NCBI GenBank assembly: GCA_943330745.2
Contig: CALQIX020000015.1
Coordinates: forward strand, 1 to 64,000
Source of the DNA: Lishizhenia tianjinensis
GTDB lineage: Bacteria; Bacteroidota; Bacteroidia; Flavobacteriales_D; Crocinitomicaceae
Length of the DNA: 64,000 nt
Reading direction: 5' to 3'
Shown here: positions 1 through 8,669 of the stretch, piece after piece
Numbering within the stretch: the stretch's first letter is position 1
How the letters are laid out: the number at the start of each line of letters is the position of its first letter
The notes under the pieces: generated by a model
The model's database searches: none
What the model was told of the DNA's origin: nothing
What the model saw: the letters and a program-made list of their open reading frames with translations, nothing else
Position numbers and translations under genes: made by a program

Positions 1-1262
1 CACAGTCAGTGATTGCATTGAAAGACATGACGGTTGCAAAAACAGCTGGAACAGTTACCTTATCTAAACCAGTTCGTGTTGATGGAGCTTTGACAATGAC
101 TCAAGGAAATATCATCACAAGTGCTACCAGCAAGTTGGAAATTGGATCAAGTACATCGGCATTGGGATCAGTGAACTGGACTTCAGGAAACGTAGTAGGT
201 CCAATGAGAAGATGGTTTGCTGGGGCAACAAACAGTACGGCAGCCAGTGGAATGTTCCCTGTGGGATTATCAACAGTGAATCGCTATGCTCAAGTGAACT
301 TTACACAAGCGCCAGGATCTGGAGGATATATTGATATGGAGTACAAATCAGGTTTACCGGCAAATGCAGCAAACTGGACGTATGTTACAACCCCAGATGG
401 ACAATTAATCCAAACATTTGAAGATGAAGGTTACTGGGATATCACGCCATACGATGCATCAGGAAATGCATATCCATCAGGATTGAATACTTCAGCATTT
501 ACAATGAAGTTACGGGCAAATGGATTGACATCCGTGAATGATATTACAATAACACGTATCATTCGTTCTCCTGGCCCACTTCATACAACATGGGAACCAG
601 CAGGATTCCATTTGGCAGCAACGGGAACATCAAGTGATTTCGCAATTGAAAGTAACACGATAACAGGCTTCAGTTGGTTCAATATTGGGTCACCAAACAA
701 CAATGCGTTACCAGTAGAGTTGTTAAACTTTAATGGAACATGTGAAGAAGGAATGGTGAACTTGGCTTGGCAAACGGCCTCTGAGTTCAATAGCTCACAC
801 TTCGATGTGGAGAAATCTACGGATGGTGAAACATGGAGAGTATTGACAACAGTACCTTCTGCTGGAACATCCAATGAGTTGTTGACTTACCAAGCGGTTG
901 ATAACAATGGAACGAATGGTTCAAACTACTACCGTTTACGTCAAGTGGATAACGATGGAAAAGAGAAGTTGTATGACCCAATCAACGTAAGTTGTGTTGA
1001 AACTACAGCAGGTTACTTTACAAGTTACCCGAACCCATCTGGAAATGAATTCCAAGTGGTTGTGAACAACAAAGAAATCCTAGGAGCATGTACACTAAAC
1101 ATTGTGGATGCACAAGGAAAAGTAATTGACCAACGTTCAATTGACATGAAAGAAGGAATCAATATGTTTGTGATCAGTGAAACACTGAACCCAGGCATCT
1201 ACTTCCTAAACATTACCAACGGAACGAAAACCACACAAGTGATTAAGCATGCAGTGAAATAG
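1..1262 (+). CDS. T9SS-secreted protein, C-terminal part (5' end outside window)
   Basis: This is the C-terminal part of a large secreted or surface protein. The frame is already open at the first bases, so the GTG at 9 is probably not the real start. The last 75-80 residues form a type A T9SS sorting domain: an SYPNPSG motif, two beta-strand blocks, GIYFLNI, and a short basic tail ending HAVK. Such domains direct export through the type IX system and are removed at the cell surface. Just before it lies an FN3-like module starting LPVELLNF, often found before the sorting domain in Bacteroidota cargo. The visible upstream part is Ser/Thr/Gly/Asn-rich with no catalytic motif that I recognise, so the function is unknown (adhesin or surface layer is possible). 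It faces the lipoprotein genes across a shared terminator. Confidence 0.85.
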   Translation, partial: QSVIALKDMTVAKTAGTVTLSKPVRVDGALTMTQGNIITSATSKLEIGSSTSALGSVNWTSGNVVGPMRRWFAGATNSTAASGMFPVGLSTVNRYAQVNFTQAPGSGGYIDMEYKSGLPANAANWTYVTTPDGQLIQTFEDEGYWDITPYDASGNAYPSGLNTSAFTMKLRANGLTSVNDITITRIIRSPGPLHTTWEPAGFHLAATGTSSDFAIESNTITGFSWFNIGSPNNNALPVELLNFNGTCEEGMVNLAWQTASEFNSSHFDVEKSTDGETWRVLTTVPSAGTSNELLTYQAVDNNGTNGSNYYRLRQVDNDGKEKLYDPINVSCVETTAGYFTSYPNPSGNEFQVVVNNKEILGACTLNIVDAQGKVIDQRSIDMKEGINMFVISETLNPGIYFLNITNGTKTTQVIKHAVK

Positions 1263-1279
1263 TCTTAAACGAAATTCAA

Positions 1280-1309
1280 AAAAGCCCCGATGGAAACATC
1301 GGGGCTTTT
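1280..1309. terminator. Bidirectional intrinsic terminator
   Basis: A perfect 13-bp stem (1280-1292 with 1297-1309) closes a GAAA loop. The stem core is GC-rich (GCCCCGATG) and is bordered by A and T runs, so it can work in both directions. It lies between two convergent genes, the T9SS protein ending at 1262 and the lipoprotein ending at 1337. Confidence 0.9.
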
Positions 1310-1336
1310 GCGTAACCAAAGAACTAGTATATAATT

Positions 1337-1822
1337 TTAGTCTGCGTAAATCGGTTCTAAATCGTCAGACTTTAACCAACCTGAAGTGGTTTTCCCATTG
1401 TATTCATTTGTGAATGAAACATAAACAAAATTGCGCTGTGATTTTTCGACAGTAATGCGATCATTTTCGATTAGAAATGAACTTCTTTTTGTTTTTTCAT
1501 CGGGCATTGCGTAAAAATAAGTTCGTTTTACCGCCACTACAGCATCCGAATAGGCTGAAAATCGGTTGGCTTTACTTGCTTTTTCAGCAACGTCTTTTCT
1601 ACGATTCTCTTCGGCGTTTTCATCCTTAGATTCTACTTCATTGCTTGCTTTGGTTTCTTCCTTTTGTTCAAGTTTTTTCTTTTCTAATTCAAGCTCTGCT
1701 TGTTTTAGCTTCAATTTTTCTTTCTCAATTTCGGAATTAGCATCGTTTGAGGAGGAGCCTCCGCAATTTGAAAATGCTAATAAAGTAGCTAAGCTTCCTG
1801 CTAAAATGATTTTTTTGTTCAT
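1337..1822 (-). CDS. Lipoprotein with coiled coil and SH3-like C-terminal domain
   Basis: This is a 161-residue predicted lipoprotein. It has a hydrophobic signal sequence with lipobox AFSNC (Cys at about residue 20), a low-complexity GGSSSN linker, then a strongly charged E/K/L coiled coil (about residues 30-75). The C-terminal 65 residues look like a bacterial SH3-like domain (FYAMPDEKTKRSSF, then YVSF and SGWLKSDDLEPI). Such domains often bind cell-wall or protein ligands. The gene starts 12 bp after the neighbouring lipoprotein gene ends and is probably cotranscribed with it. The two share the signal-Cys-coiled-coil layout but have different C-terminal domains. The exact role is unknown. 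Confidence 0.75.
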   Translation of the reverse strand: MNKKIILAGSLATLLAFSNCGGSSSNDANSEIEKEKLKLKQAELELEKKKLEQKEETKASNEVESKDENAEENRRKDVAEKASKANRFSAYSDAVVAVKRTYFYAMPDEKTKRSSFLIENDRITVEKSQRNFVYVSFTNEYNGKTTSGWLKSDDLEPIYAD

Positions 1823-1834
1823 ATGTATTTCTAT

Positions 1835-2422
1835 TTAGTTAACTCTACCAATTTCTCTTCTAGCAATTATTTTATTTCCATTATCCAAGGTTATAAAATC
1901 AGCGCATTTATTAGAACGAGATCCTCCAACGCTTTTTTCGTAGTTGAAGTAAAACGTAACTTTAAACTCACGCTGCGTATTTGCTTCACGAATTAATGTG
2001 ATATCTAGAATCTGATGTTCTTTTGAAACATATGCATTGTAACTTGGTAATTCTGTTTTTGAATATGAACCTCTTAAAGATGAACTATAATAACGATTAA
2101 TATATTCGTTCATTGATGAATAATCGAAAGCATTATCAAAATCGCTGTAAAAATCTCGAATTACAGATACTTGATTATCCTCACTTGGCATAGAAGCATA
2201 TACTTGTCGTTCCTCTGTTTTATTATCAGCGATGTTTTCTTGAGAAGATCCCTTAATGGAAGAGTCTAATTTTTCGCGCTCTAACTCGATTTTCTTTTTT
2301 TCAAGTTCGAGCTTTTCCTTTTCTATCTTGAGTTGTTCCTCATTAGAGGACCCACAAGAAACTGCAGTTAGGGTTAGAATAACAACGCCAATTAGTTTTT
2401 TTAATGAGTTAATTAATTTCAT
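1835..2422 (-). CDS. Lipoprotein with coiled coil, unknown C-terminal domain
   Basis: This is a predicted 195-residue lipoprotein. I chose the ATG at 2422 because the longer frame begins with TTG at 2437 and adds only five residues before the signal peptide. The lipobox is TAVSC, followed by GSSNEEQ and a coiled coil built of EKEKLELEKKK-type heptads. After a Ser-rich linker there is a folded domain of about 100 residues rich in Tyr and Asp, reminiscent of NTF2-like or uncharacterised lipoprotein domains (RDFYSDFDNAF, then FKVTFYFNYEKS). That resemblance is weak. It is the first gene of a two-gene lipoprotein operon on the minus strand, and its coiled coil is closely similar to that of its partner. 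Confidence 0.75.
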   Translation of the reverse strand: MKLINSLKKLIGVVILTLTAVSCGSSNEEQLKIEKEKLELEKKKIELEREKLDSSIKGSSQENIADNKTEERQVYASMPSEDNQVSVIRDFYSDFDNAFDYSSMNEYINRYYSSSLRGSYSKTELPSYNAYVSKEHQILDITLIREANTQREFKVTFYFNYEKSVGGSRSNKCADFITLDNGNKIIARREIGRVN

Positions 2423-2478
2423 GGTACTTTTTTTCAAATTTATAGAAATTAATGAGAAAAAAGTGTTTTTTTCTTAAA

Positions 2479-4080
2479 TTATTTAGCTAAGACCTCGAGC
2501 ATAAATTCAGAAGTCTTGTGGAATGTAATTTCTGGATAATCTTTTTCAGCCATAGCTAACAAAAAAGTTGTTTCGGCCAAAAAAACGAGGTTTTCATCTT
2601 TATCAATGGCTAAGTGATTTCCTTTTGCACGCTTAAAAGATTCTAGTTGCTCTTTATTTTCGGTAGTTACCCAACATGCTTTGAAATAATTCCTAGGTAC
2701 AAAGCGACAATTGGCACCATATTCATGGATCAAACGGTGACTAATCACTTCAAATTGAAGTTGACCTACCGTTCCAACAATTTTTCGATTTCCTGGTTGT
2801 TGTATGAATAACTGCGCCACTCCTTCATCGATTAATTGTCGGATTCCTTTTTCTAATTGTTTGGATTTCATGGGATCTAAATTTTCCAATTCCATGAATA
2901 TTTCAGGAGAGAAACTTGGGATTCCCTTGTACATCATTATTTCACCTTCAGTTAGAGTGTCCCCGATTTTGAAATTGCCAGTGTCATACAAACCAATTAC
3001 ATCTCCCGGGTATGCGTCATCAATTACGCTTTTATCTTGTGCCATAAATGAAGTTGGATTGGCAAATTTCATTTTTTTATTAAGTCTCACATGCTGGTAA
3101 AATGTATTTCGTTCAAATTTACCAGAAACAACGCGTAAAAAGGCGATTCGATCTCTATGTTTCGGATCAAGGTTGGCATGTATTTTAAAGACAAACCCGC
3201 TGAAATTATCATCCGTTGGTTCCACTTTTCGTTTATCTGTTTCTCGTCCTCTTGGTGATGGTGAAATTTCGCAAAAAGTATCCAATAATTCTTTGACGCC
3301 AAAATTGTTAACGGCAGAGCCAAAAAAAACGGGTGCCACATCACCTGCTAAATAATTTATACGATTAAACGGATCATAAATGGCTTCAATTATTTCCAGT
3401 TCTTCCCGCAATTCACTTGCTGGTTGAATACCAACGATTTCATTCAAAGATGGATCTTGAATGTCTTTAATTGAAATAATTTCATTGGAAATTTTAGTCT
3501 TATTTGCGGCAAAAAGATTTAGTCCTTTTTGATAGATGTTGTAAACGCCTTGAAATCGATCCCCCATTCCAATAGGCCAAGTTAGTGGTCGAACTTTAAT
3601 GTCCAATGTTTTTTCGAGCTCATCCAATAATTCGAACGGATCTTTTCCGTCACGATCCATTTTATTGATAAAAATGATAACTGGAGTTTTACGCATGCGA
3701 CAAACTTCCATTAATTTTTTCGTTTGCTCTTCAACCCCATTTGCACAGTCAATCACAAGAATTACGCTGTCTACTGCCGTCAGGGTCCTGAATGTGTCTT
3801 CAGCAAAATCCTTATGCCCAGGAGTATCAAGGATGTTAATTTGTTTACCGTTGTATCCGAATGCCATTACTGAAGTAGCAACTGAAATTCCCCTTTGCTT
3901 TTCAATTTCCATGAAATCGGATGTCGCCGTTTTTTTTATCTTGTTGTTTTTTACTGCTCCTGCTGTTTGAATTGCGCCACCGAAAAGCAGTAGTTTTTCC
4001 GTCAATGTGGTTTTACCTGCATCCGGATGTGAAATAATTCCGAATGTTCTTCTTTTCTCAATAGCTTCAAGGTTTTTCAT
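2479..4080 (-). CDS. prfC: Peptide chain release factor 3
   Basis: This encodes a 533-residue translational GTPase that recycles RF1/RF2 from the ribosome after peptide release. The G domain is complete: P-loop HPDAGKTT (residues 18-25), the switch region around the [15 protein letters not shown] motif, DTPGH, and NKMD. Domain II and a C-terminal RF3-specific domain follow. The length and the [14 protein letters not shown] opening are typical of RF3 rather than EF-G or LepA. The ATG at 4080 gives the standard N-terminus. It appears monocistronic, with ndk upstream on the same strand separated by a terminator. Confidence 0.97.
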   Translation of the reverse strand: MKNLEAIEKRRTFGIISHPDAGKTTLTEKLLLFGGAIQTAGAVKNNKIKKTATSDFMEIEKQRGISVATSVMAFGYNGKQINILDTPGHKDFAEDTFRTLTAVDSVILVIDCANGVEEQTKKLMEVCRMRKTPVIIFINKMDRDGKDPFELLDELEKTLDIKVRPLTWPIGMGDRFQGVYNIYQKGLNLFAANKTKISNEIISIKDIQDPSLNEIVGIQPASELREELEIIEAIYDPFNRINYLAGDVAPVFFGSAVNNFGVKELLDTFCEISPSPRGRETDKRKVEPTDDNFSGFVFKIHANLDPKHRDRIAFLRVVSGKFERNTFYQHVRLNKKMKFANPTSFMAQDKSVIDDAYPGDVIGLYDTGNFKIGDTLTEGEIMMYKGIPSFSPEIFMELENLDPMKSKQLEKGIRQLIDEGVAQLFIQQPGNRKIVGTVGQLQFEVISHRLIHEYGANCRFVPRNYFKACWVTTENKEQLESFKRAKGNHLAIDKDENLVFLAETTFLLAMAEKDYPEITFHKTSEFMLEVLAK

Positions 4081-4145
4081 CTGTAAAATTTCTTTATGTT
4101 GGAATCAAATAGCGGGCAAAAAATAGTAAACTACGAATAAACAAA

Positions 4146-4168
4146 AAAGACTGCACATGGCAGTCTTT
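4146..4168 (-). terminator. Intrinsic terminator after ndk
   Basis: A 9-bp perfect stem (AAAGACTGC at 4146-4154 with 4160-4168) surrounds a 5-nt loop. Read on the minus strand it is followed by a run of T (complement of the A run at 4143-4148). It sits about 20 bp past the ndk stop codon. Confidence 0.85.
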
Positions 4169-4189
4169 CAGGATGTATAAAATATTTCC

Positions 4190-4609
4190 TTAAAATATCT
4201 CGTTTGCAGCGAAATGAAATTTACCTTCGATTTCAGCATTTTCATCAGAATCTGAACCATGAACAGCATTTCTCCCTTTGTTTTCCGCATAATACTTACG
4301 AATAGTTCCTTCTGCAGCCTCTGCAGGATCTGTTGCGCCAATCAATGCACGAAAATCAGCAACAGCGTTATCTTTTTCTAAAATTGCTGCTACAATTGGT
4401 CCTGATGTCATATATTCTACCAATTCTCCATAAAATGGTCTTTCAGCATGCACTTCATAGAATTTTTGAGCTTGTTCTGTAGTTAATTGTGTATATTTCA
4501 TCGCTTTGATTGTGAAACCTGCAGCGATAATCATATCGATAATTTTGCCTGTGTAACCGTTTTCAATTGCATCCGGTTTAAGCATTGTAAAAGTTCTGTT
4601 TGTTGCCAT
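4190..4609 (-). CDS. ndk: Nucleoside diphosphate kinase
   Basis: This 139-residue enzyme moves the gamma phosphate from ATP to NDPs through a phosphohistidine. The opening [10 protein letters not shown] and the catalytic motif NAVHGSDS (His117) are both present, as is the downstream E..FHF segment. The length is standard. A -7-like element TATCTTTG lies on the minus strand at 4638-4645, about 30 bp before the start, and a clear terminator follows the gene, so it is likely a single-gene transcript. Confidence 0.98.
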   Translation of the reverse strand: MATNRTFTMLKPDAIENGYTGKIIDMIIAAGFTIKAMKYTQLTTEQAQKFYEVHAERPFYGELVEYMTSGPIVAAILEKDNAVADFRALIGATDPAEAAEGTIRKYYAENKGRNAVHGSDSDENAEIEGKFHFAANEIF

Positions 4610-4637
4610 TTTTTTGTTTATTTCAATAATTCGGGTG

Positions 4638-4645
4638 CAAAGATA
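4638..4645 (-). promoter_or_regulatory. Candidate ndk promoter -7 element
   Basis: TATCTTTG on the minus strand matches the Bacteroidota housekeeping -7 consensus TAnnTTTG. It lies 29 bp upstream of the ndk ATG. I do not see a convincing TTG -33 element at the usual spacing. Confidence 0.5.
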
Positions 4646-4698
4646 GTATTATTTCCGTGAGTTTCATTGGATTATTTTCAACTCTCGAAGGAGTTTTG

Positions 4699-4706
4699 TA
4701 ATTTTG
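4699..4706 (+). promoter_or_regulatory. Candidate ahcY promoter -7 element
   Basis: TAATTTTG matches TAnnTTTG and lies 29 bp upstream of the ahcY ATG. No well-spaced TTG -33 element is obvious. Confidence 0.45.
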
Positions 4707-4734
4707 TTACCAAATTTAAGAAACTTTATAAAGA

Positions 4735-6045
4735 ATGAATACAACAGAAAAACTTACCTACAAAGTTAAAGACATCAGTTTAGCTGATTGGGGTAGAAAA
4801 GAAATGAAATTAGCTGAGGCTGAAATGCCAGGTTTGATGGCTTTGAGAGATGAATATGGGAAAGAAAAACCTTTAGCTGGTGCGCGTATTGCGGGTTGTT
4901 TACACATGACTATTCAGACGGCTGTGCTAATTGAAACATTGGTTGAACTTGGAGCAGAAGTTTCTTGGTCTTCTTGTAATATTTTCTCAACCCAAGATCA
5001 TGCTGCTGCTGCTATCGCTGCTGCCGGAATCCCAGTTTTCGCTTGGAAAGGTATGAATGAAGAAGAATTTGATTGGTGTATAGAACAAACGTTATTTGCA
5101 TTTAAAGATGGCCAACCGCTGAATATGATTTTAGATGATGGTGGTGATTTGACGAATATGGTGTTTGACCGTTATCCTGAATTGACGGAAGCAATCAAAG
5201 GATTATCTGAAGAAACTACAACAGGAGTTCATAGATTATACGAGCGTAAGAAAAATGGTACATTAGTTATGCCAGCAATCAATGTGAATGATTCTGTGAC
5301 TAAATCTAAATTTGATAACAAATACGGTTGTAAGGAATCACTAGTTGATTCAATTCGTCGTGCTACGGATGTTATGATGGCAGGTAAAGTGGCTGTTGTT
5401 TGTGGATATGGTGATGTTGGTAAAGGTTCTGCTGCTTCATTACAAGGTGCAGGTTCTCGTGTAATTGTTACTGAAATTGATCCAATTTGTGCGCTTCAAG
5501 CTGCGATGGATGGTTTTGAAGTGAAACGATTGGATTCTGTTGTTCATTTAGGTGATATCATCGTTACGACAACAGGTAATAAAAACATCGTAGTTGGTCG
5601 TCATTTCGAAAAAATGAAAGACAAAGTGATCGTTTGTAATATTGGACATTTTGACAATGAAATTGATATGTCTTGGTTGAATAATAATTTTGGTTCAACA
5701 AAATATACGGTAAAACCGCAAGTGGATATTTACAACGTAAATGGAAACGAAATTATCATTTTAGCGGAGGGTCGATTGGTGAATTTAGGTTGTGCAACTG
5801 GACATCCATCTTTCGTTATGTCGAATTCTTTTACCAACCAAACATTGGCTCAACTAGAATTATGGCAAAATTCTGCTAATTATGGAAATGATGTTTATAT
5901 GCTTCCAAAACATTTAGATGAGAAGGTGGCACGTTTACACTTAGCCAAAATTGGTGTTGAATTAGAGCGATTATCTGATGATCAAGCAGATTATATTGGC
6001 GTAAATGTAGAAGGGCCATTTAAATCCGAGCATTATCGTTATTAA
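4735..6045 (+). CDS. ahcY: Adenosylhomocysteinase
   Basis: This encodes a 436-residue S-adenosylhomocysteine hydrolase. It splits SAH into adenosine and homocysteine, keeping SAM-dependent methylation from being inhibited by its product. The Rossmann NAD-binding motif [10 protein letters not shown] is intact, as are NPQ-type substrate segments ([21 protein letters not shown]) and the C-terminal motif ending KSEHYRY that reaches into the partner subunit. The start codon at 4735 is supported by a -7 element at 4699-4706. It is probably monocistronic, with a terminator just after it. Confidence 0.98.
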   Translation: MNTTEKLTYKVKDISLADWGRKEMKLAEAEMPGLMALRDEYGKEKPLAGARIAGCLHMTIQTAVLIETLVELGAEVSWSSCNIFSTQDHAAAAIAAAGIPVFAWKGMNEEEFDWCIEQTLFAFKDGQPLNMILDDGGDLTNMVFDRYPELTEAIKGLSEETTTGVHRLYERKKNGTLVMPAINVNDSVTKSKFDNKYGCKESLVDSIRRATDVMMAGKVAVVCGYGDVGKGSAASLQGAGSRVIVTEIDPICALQAAMDGFEVKRLDSVVHLGDIIVTTTGNKNIVVGRHFEKMKDKVIVCNIGHFDNEIDMSWLNNNFGSTKYTVKPQVDIYNVNGNEIIILAEGRLVNLGCATGHPSFVMSNSFTNQTLAQLELWQNSANYGNDVYMLPKHLDEKVARLHLAKIGVELERLSDDQADYIGVNVEGPFKSEHYRY

Positions 6046-6069
6046 TCAAAATAAATGATTTGAATTAAG

Positions 6070-6098
6070 AAAAGAGGAGCCTTGTGTTCTTCTTTTTT
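6070..6098 (+). terminator. Intrinsic terminator after ahcY
   Basis: An 11-bp stem with some G-U pairs (6070-6080 with 6086-6096) and a 5-nt loop is followed by a T run. It starts 25 bp past the ahcY stop codon. Confidence 0.65.
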
Positions 6099-6183
6099 AT
6101 GTTGAAAAAAGGACAATTGAGATTATTTTAAACTGGAGCTCTCTTTTTTTGAACAAAATGCTTTTAAATTAAAATTATTCTTG

Positions 6184-6191
6184 TAAATTTG
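6184..6191 (+). promoter_or_regulatory. Candidate rpmE2 promoter -7 element
   Basis: TAAATTTG is an exact match to the Bacteroidota -7 consensus and lies 30 bp upstream of the L31 ATG at 6222. Confidence 0.55.
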
Positions 6192-6221
6192 CACTCCATT
6201 TTGGGATTAAAACAGACGATT

Positions 6222-6476
6222 ATGAAAAAAGATATCCATCCAGACGATTATAGACTAGTAGTTTTTAAAGATATGTCAAACGAATATTCATTTATTTGCC
6301 CTTCTTGTACTCAAACAAAAGATACTATTGTTTGGGAAGATGGAACTGAATATCCACTTGTTAAATTAGATATTTCTTATAAATCTCATCCGTTCTTTAC
6401 AGGTGTTCAACAATTTGTGGATACTGCAGGACGTATTGATAAGTTCAAAAACCGTTACGGTCGTCACATGAAATAA
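6222..6476 (+). CDS. rpmE2: 50S ribosomal protein L31 type B
   Basis: This 84-residue ribosomal protein opens with MKKDIHPDDYR and carries the L31 signature SHPFFTGVQQFVDTAGRIDKF. The layout (VVFKDMSNEYSF and WEDGTEYPLVKLDIS) is that of the type B, nominally zinc-free L31. Oddly it keeps a CPSC dipair near residue 29, where most type B members have no cysteines. I start it at the ATG at 6222, since a longer frame from a TTG at 6189 would overlap the -7 element. A terminator follows, so it is a single-gene transcript. Confidence 0.95.
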   Translation: MKKDIHPDDYRLVVFKDMSNEYSFICPSCTQTKDTIVWEDGTEYPLVKLDISYKSHPFFTGVQQFVDTAGRIDKFKNRYGRHMK

Positions 6477-6496
6477 ATTCTAGTGAATATATATTT

Positions 6497-6525
6497 AAAG
6501 GCTACTCCAACGAGTGGCCTTTTTT
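6497..6525 (+). terminator. Intrinsic terminator after rpmE2
   Basis: An 11-bp stem (6497-6507 with 6512-6522) with a CAAC loop is followed by a T run to 6525, starting 20 bp past the L31 stop codon. Confidence 0.85.
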
Positions 6526-6662
6526 ATTGCTTGTTATCTTGGATTAACGAATAAATAGAATGATAAAAAGTTCCTCTTCAATATTAAAGTAGCATTGATA
6601 ATTAATTTGTTTAATTGAGAGCAAGTTAATTGACCGGCGTGAATGAGTTTTCCATTTAACAC

Positions 6663-6689
6663 AAAAAAAGGCAGGAATTACCTGCCTTT
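6663..6689 (-). terminator. Intrinsic terminator of the SprB-repeat protein gene
   Basis: A perfect 9-bp stem (AAAGGCAGG at 6667-6675 with 6681-6689) has a 5-nt loop. On the minus strand it is followed by seven T residues. It lies about 20 bp past the stop codon of the gene at 6712. Confidence 0.9.
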
Positions 6690-6711
6690 CATTTTTTAGT
6701 AAAATTTGTGT

Positions 6712-8307
6712 TTATTGTTTAATGAATCGAAGTGTCTTCATTCGATTTTCATTTCGAATAACCAAAGAATATATTCCATTGCTTAATTGAGAAATATCAA
6801 ATGAATCTTGGGTTGAAGCTGTTCGAACGATCCTTCCAAATCCATCTTGAATTTCGTAAACATCAGAGTCTTGCAGTCCGCTTATTGAGATGGTAGTGCT
6901 TGCTGGATTTGGATATACATGAATTGTGTTTTCTTCGATTGTATTCAACCCTACATATTCATAATACATTTGATCATAGGCAATCAACCATTGTGGGTTT
7001 GAACGTAAACCACAGTAAAGTTGTAAAACAACATTATAGGTTCCTGCATTACCCGGTGAGAATGAATAGGTAGCGTATACAATGGTCGTTGATCCATCAT
7101 TAAACTCAAGTGTCCAGTCTACAATTGTTGAATCTCCCATATCCAAGTATGATGTGATGTAAGCATTTGTAATTGTGTTGAAATCAAAATTACAGTTATC
7201 AATCCAAGGTCCAGAAATAGTTCCTATAACGGTTGAATCAATACTAATGTTTCCATTTAATATAATAGTATCACCAACATTTGCGTTCGGTGAACCAACA
7301 TAGGCATTAACACTTGCTGTACATCCATTTGCATCCATGACAGTTAGCGAATATAAAGCTTCACAAAGATTGTATTGAGAGGCCGTTGTTGTACCATTCG
7401 ACCAAAGATACATATAGGGCATTGTTCCACCCGTAACAGTTGGGGTAACAGATCCATCACATGCGCCAGCTAGTGTCACGTTGTTAGTGGATACACTTGC
7501 GGAGAATCCATTGCAGTTAACATTGTTTGTTGTGTCCGAAATAAATACAGAATCACATTGCTGACAACCATTCGCATCTGTAATACATACAGAGTAATTT
7601 CCTAAACAGAAGTTGTTATAAGTTGGAGTAGTTACACCATTATTCCATAAATAAGTATAAGGAGCTGTTCCACCTGAAGCAACCGCAGTTGCTGCACCAT
7701 CACACATTGCTGGAGAAGATGTATTGGTTACATTGGTGATTCCCATGGTTAAACTTGAACAAGGGAAGTTATTCGCTGTTACAGAAGCCGTGGAATTGAA
7801 AACACAACCGTTGGCATCTGTTACTTGACATGAATAATTTCCAGCGCAAAGATTTGCAAACATCGGTCCACCGGACAACATCATGCCATTTCCTGAAATT
7901 GAATAAGAATACGGTGCAGTACCTCCATTTCCTGATAAGGAAATGTATCCGTCACAAACATTGGGTCCAGTACTTGAACTAGTAGTAATGTTAGTGTATA
8001 AAGAAGCACATGGGTTTGGTGCAACTCCTATAATTCCTGTTACGGTTGCTGTACATCCGTTTTGATCTGAAACTGTTACCATACAAACTCCAGGGCACAA
8101 ATTGCCTAAAGTATTTGAATTAGTTGGCAATGCATTCCCGCAACTCCAAGTGTATGTGTATGGTCCCGTTCCACCAATAGGAACTACGGTAATACTTCCA
8201 TCGCAGGTAGATGAGTCTGATGCGTTAACGACATTAACCGTTGCAGCACATTGTGAATGGGCAAATGAGCCAAAAATAAGGGATAATCCAAGTAAAAATC
8301 GTTTCAT
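6712..8307 (-). CDS. SprB-type repeat protein with T9SS sorting domain
   Basis: This is a 531-residue secreted protein with an N-terminal signal peptide (FLLGLSLIFGSFAHS). It has four tandem repeats of about 80 residues, each opening with a Cys and containing a CDG block, a GGTAPYTYLW-type motif, an N-x-C segment and DANGC. These match the SprB repeat style of Bacteroidota surface adhesins. After a beta-rich linker comes a type A T9SS sorting domain (VYPNPASTTISI to the tail RFIKQ). It is likely a cell-surface adhesin or filament component exported by T9SS. The regular Cys positions suggest disulfides within each repeat. It is monocistronic with its own terminator. Confidence 0.88.
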   Translation of the reverse strand: MKRFLLGLSLIFGSFAHSQCAATVNVVNASDSSTCDGSITVVPIGGTGPYTYTWSCGNALPTNSNTLGNLCPGVCMVTVSDQNGCTATVTGIIGVAPNPCASLYTNITTSSSTGPNVCDGYISLSGNGGTAPYSYSISGNGMMLSGGPMFANLCAGNYSCQVTDANGCVFNSTASVTANNFPCSSLTMGITNVTNTSSPAMCDGAATAVASGGTAPYTYLWNNGVTTPTYNNFCLGNYSVCITDANGCQQCDSVFISDTTNNVNCNGFSASVSTNNVTLAGACDGSVTPTVTGGTMPYMYLWSNGTTTASQYNLCEALYSLTVMDANGCTASVNAYVGSPNANVGDTIILNGNISIDSTVIGTISGPWIDNCNFDFNTITNAYITSYLDMGDSTIVDWTLEFNDGSTTIVYATYSFSPGNAGTYNVVLQLYCGLRSNPQWLIAYDQMYYEYVGLNTIEENTIHVYPNPASTTISISGLQDSDVYEIQDGFGRIVRTASTQDSFDISQLSNGIYSLVIRNENRMKTLRFIKQ

Positions 8308-8575
8308 TAGTTTTGTTTTATGTTATACAATATACAACAGTCTATAAAAAACGTCCCTATTTTAGGACGAAATTTTACATGAACCGTGGCATATTTTAAG
8401 AATAAAGATAATTCTATTTTTTGAGTCAAACACTGTTTTGATCTTTTATTGTTCATTTAAAAGAGGGGAGCCTTCATTTTTTAGTTTATTTATTTTAAAA
8501 ATACACTTCAATTTTAGTTGGTTTTTTTGTGTTAATTTTCGTGTTGTCTCACGAAAAATAGTTATCCTTTATCCA

Positions 8576-8663
8576 TTGAGTAAAATATATTTTTATTTTG
8601 AGTAAAAATACTTTTTATATTGAGTAAAATATATTTTAATATTAAGTAAAAAAGTGTAAATTT
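8576..8663 (+). repeat. Four tandem 22-bp direct repeats (candidate operator array)
   Basis: Four copies start at exactly 22-bp steps: 8576, 8598, 8620 and 8642. Each begins TTGAGTAAAA (TTAAGTAAAA in copy 4) and continues with an AT-rich tail such as TATATTTTTATT. Copies 1-3 are nearly identical, and copy 4 diverges where it becomes the promoter. A 22-bp step is about two helical turns, so bound proteins would sit on one face of the DNA. No unique spacers lie between the copies, so it is not a CRISPR array. Confidence 0.85.
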
Positions 8664-8664
8664 G
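8657..8664 (+). promoter_or_regulatory. Promoter -7 element of the AAA ATPase gene
   Basis: TAAATTTG matches TAnnTTTG exactly and sits inside the fourth 22-bp repeat. Only 5 bp separate it from the ATG at 8670, so the transcript would be leaderless or nearly so. Confidence 0.6.
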
Positions 8665-8669
8665 TTTTT

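Larger units (their letters stand above)
8308..8669. other. Intergenic region holding the 22-bp repeat array
   Basis: This 362-bp gap between two divergently transcribed genes is very AT-rich. I found no small open frame with coding character. Its only clear structure is the four-copy 22-bp direct repeat at 8576-8663, whose last copy contains the promoter of the downstream ATPase gene. Confidence 0.7.

Noticed and set aside
3599..3970. A 123-residue plus-strand frame inside prfC
   Set aside because: It is an antisense shadow with no domain; prfC is clearly the coding strand.
8576..8663. The four 22-bp repeats as a small CRISPR array
   Set aside because: There are no spacers between copies, the unit is too short and AT-rich, and no cas genes are near.
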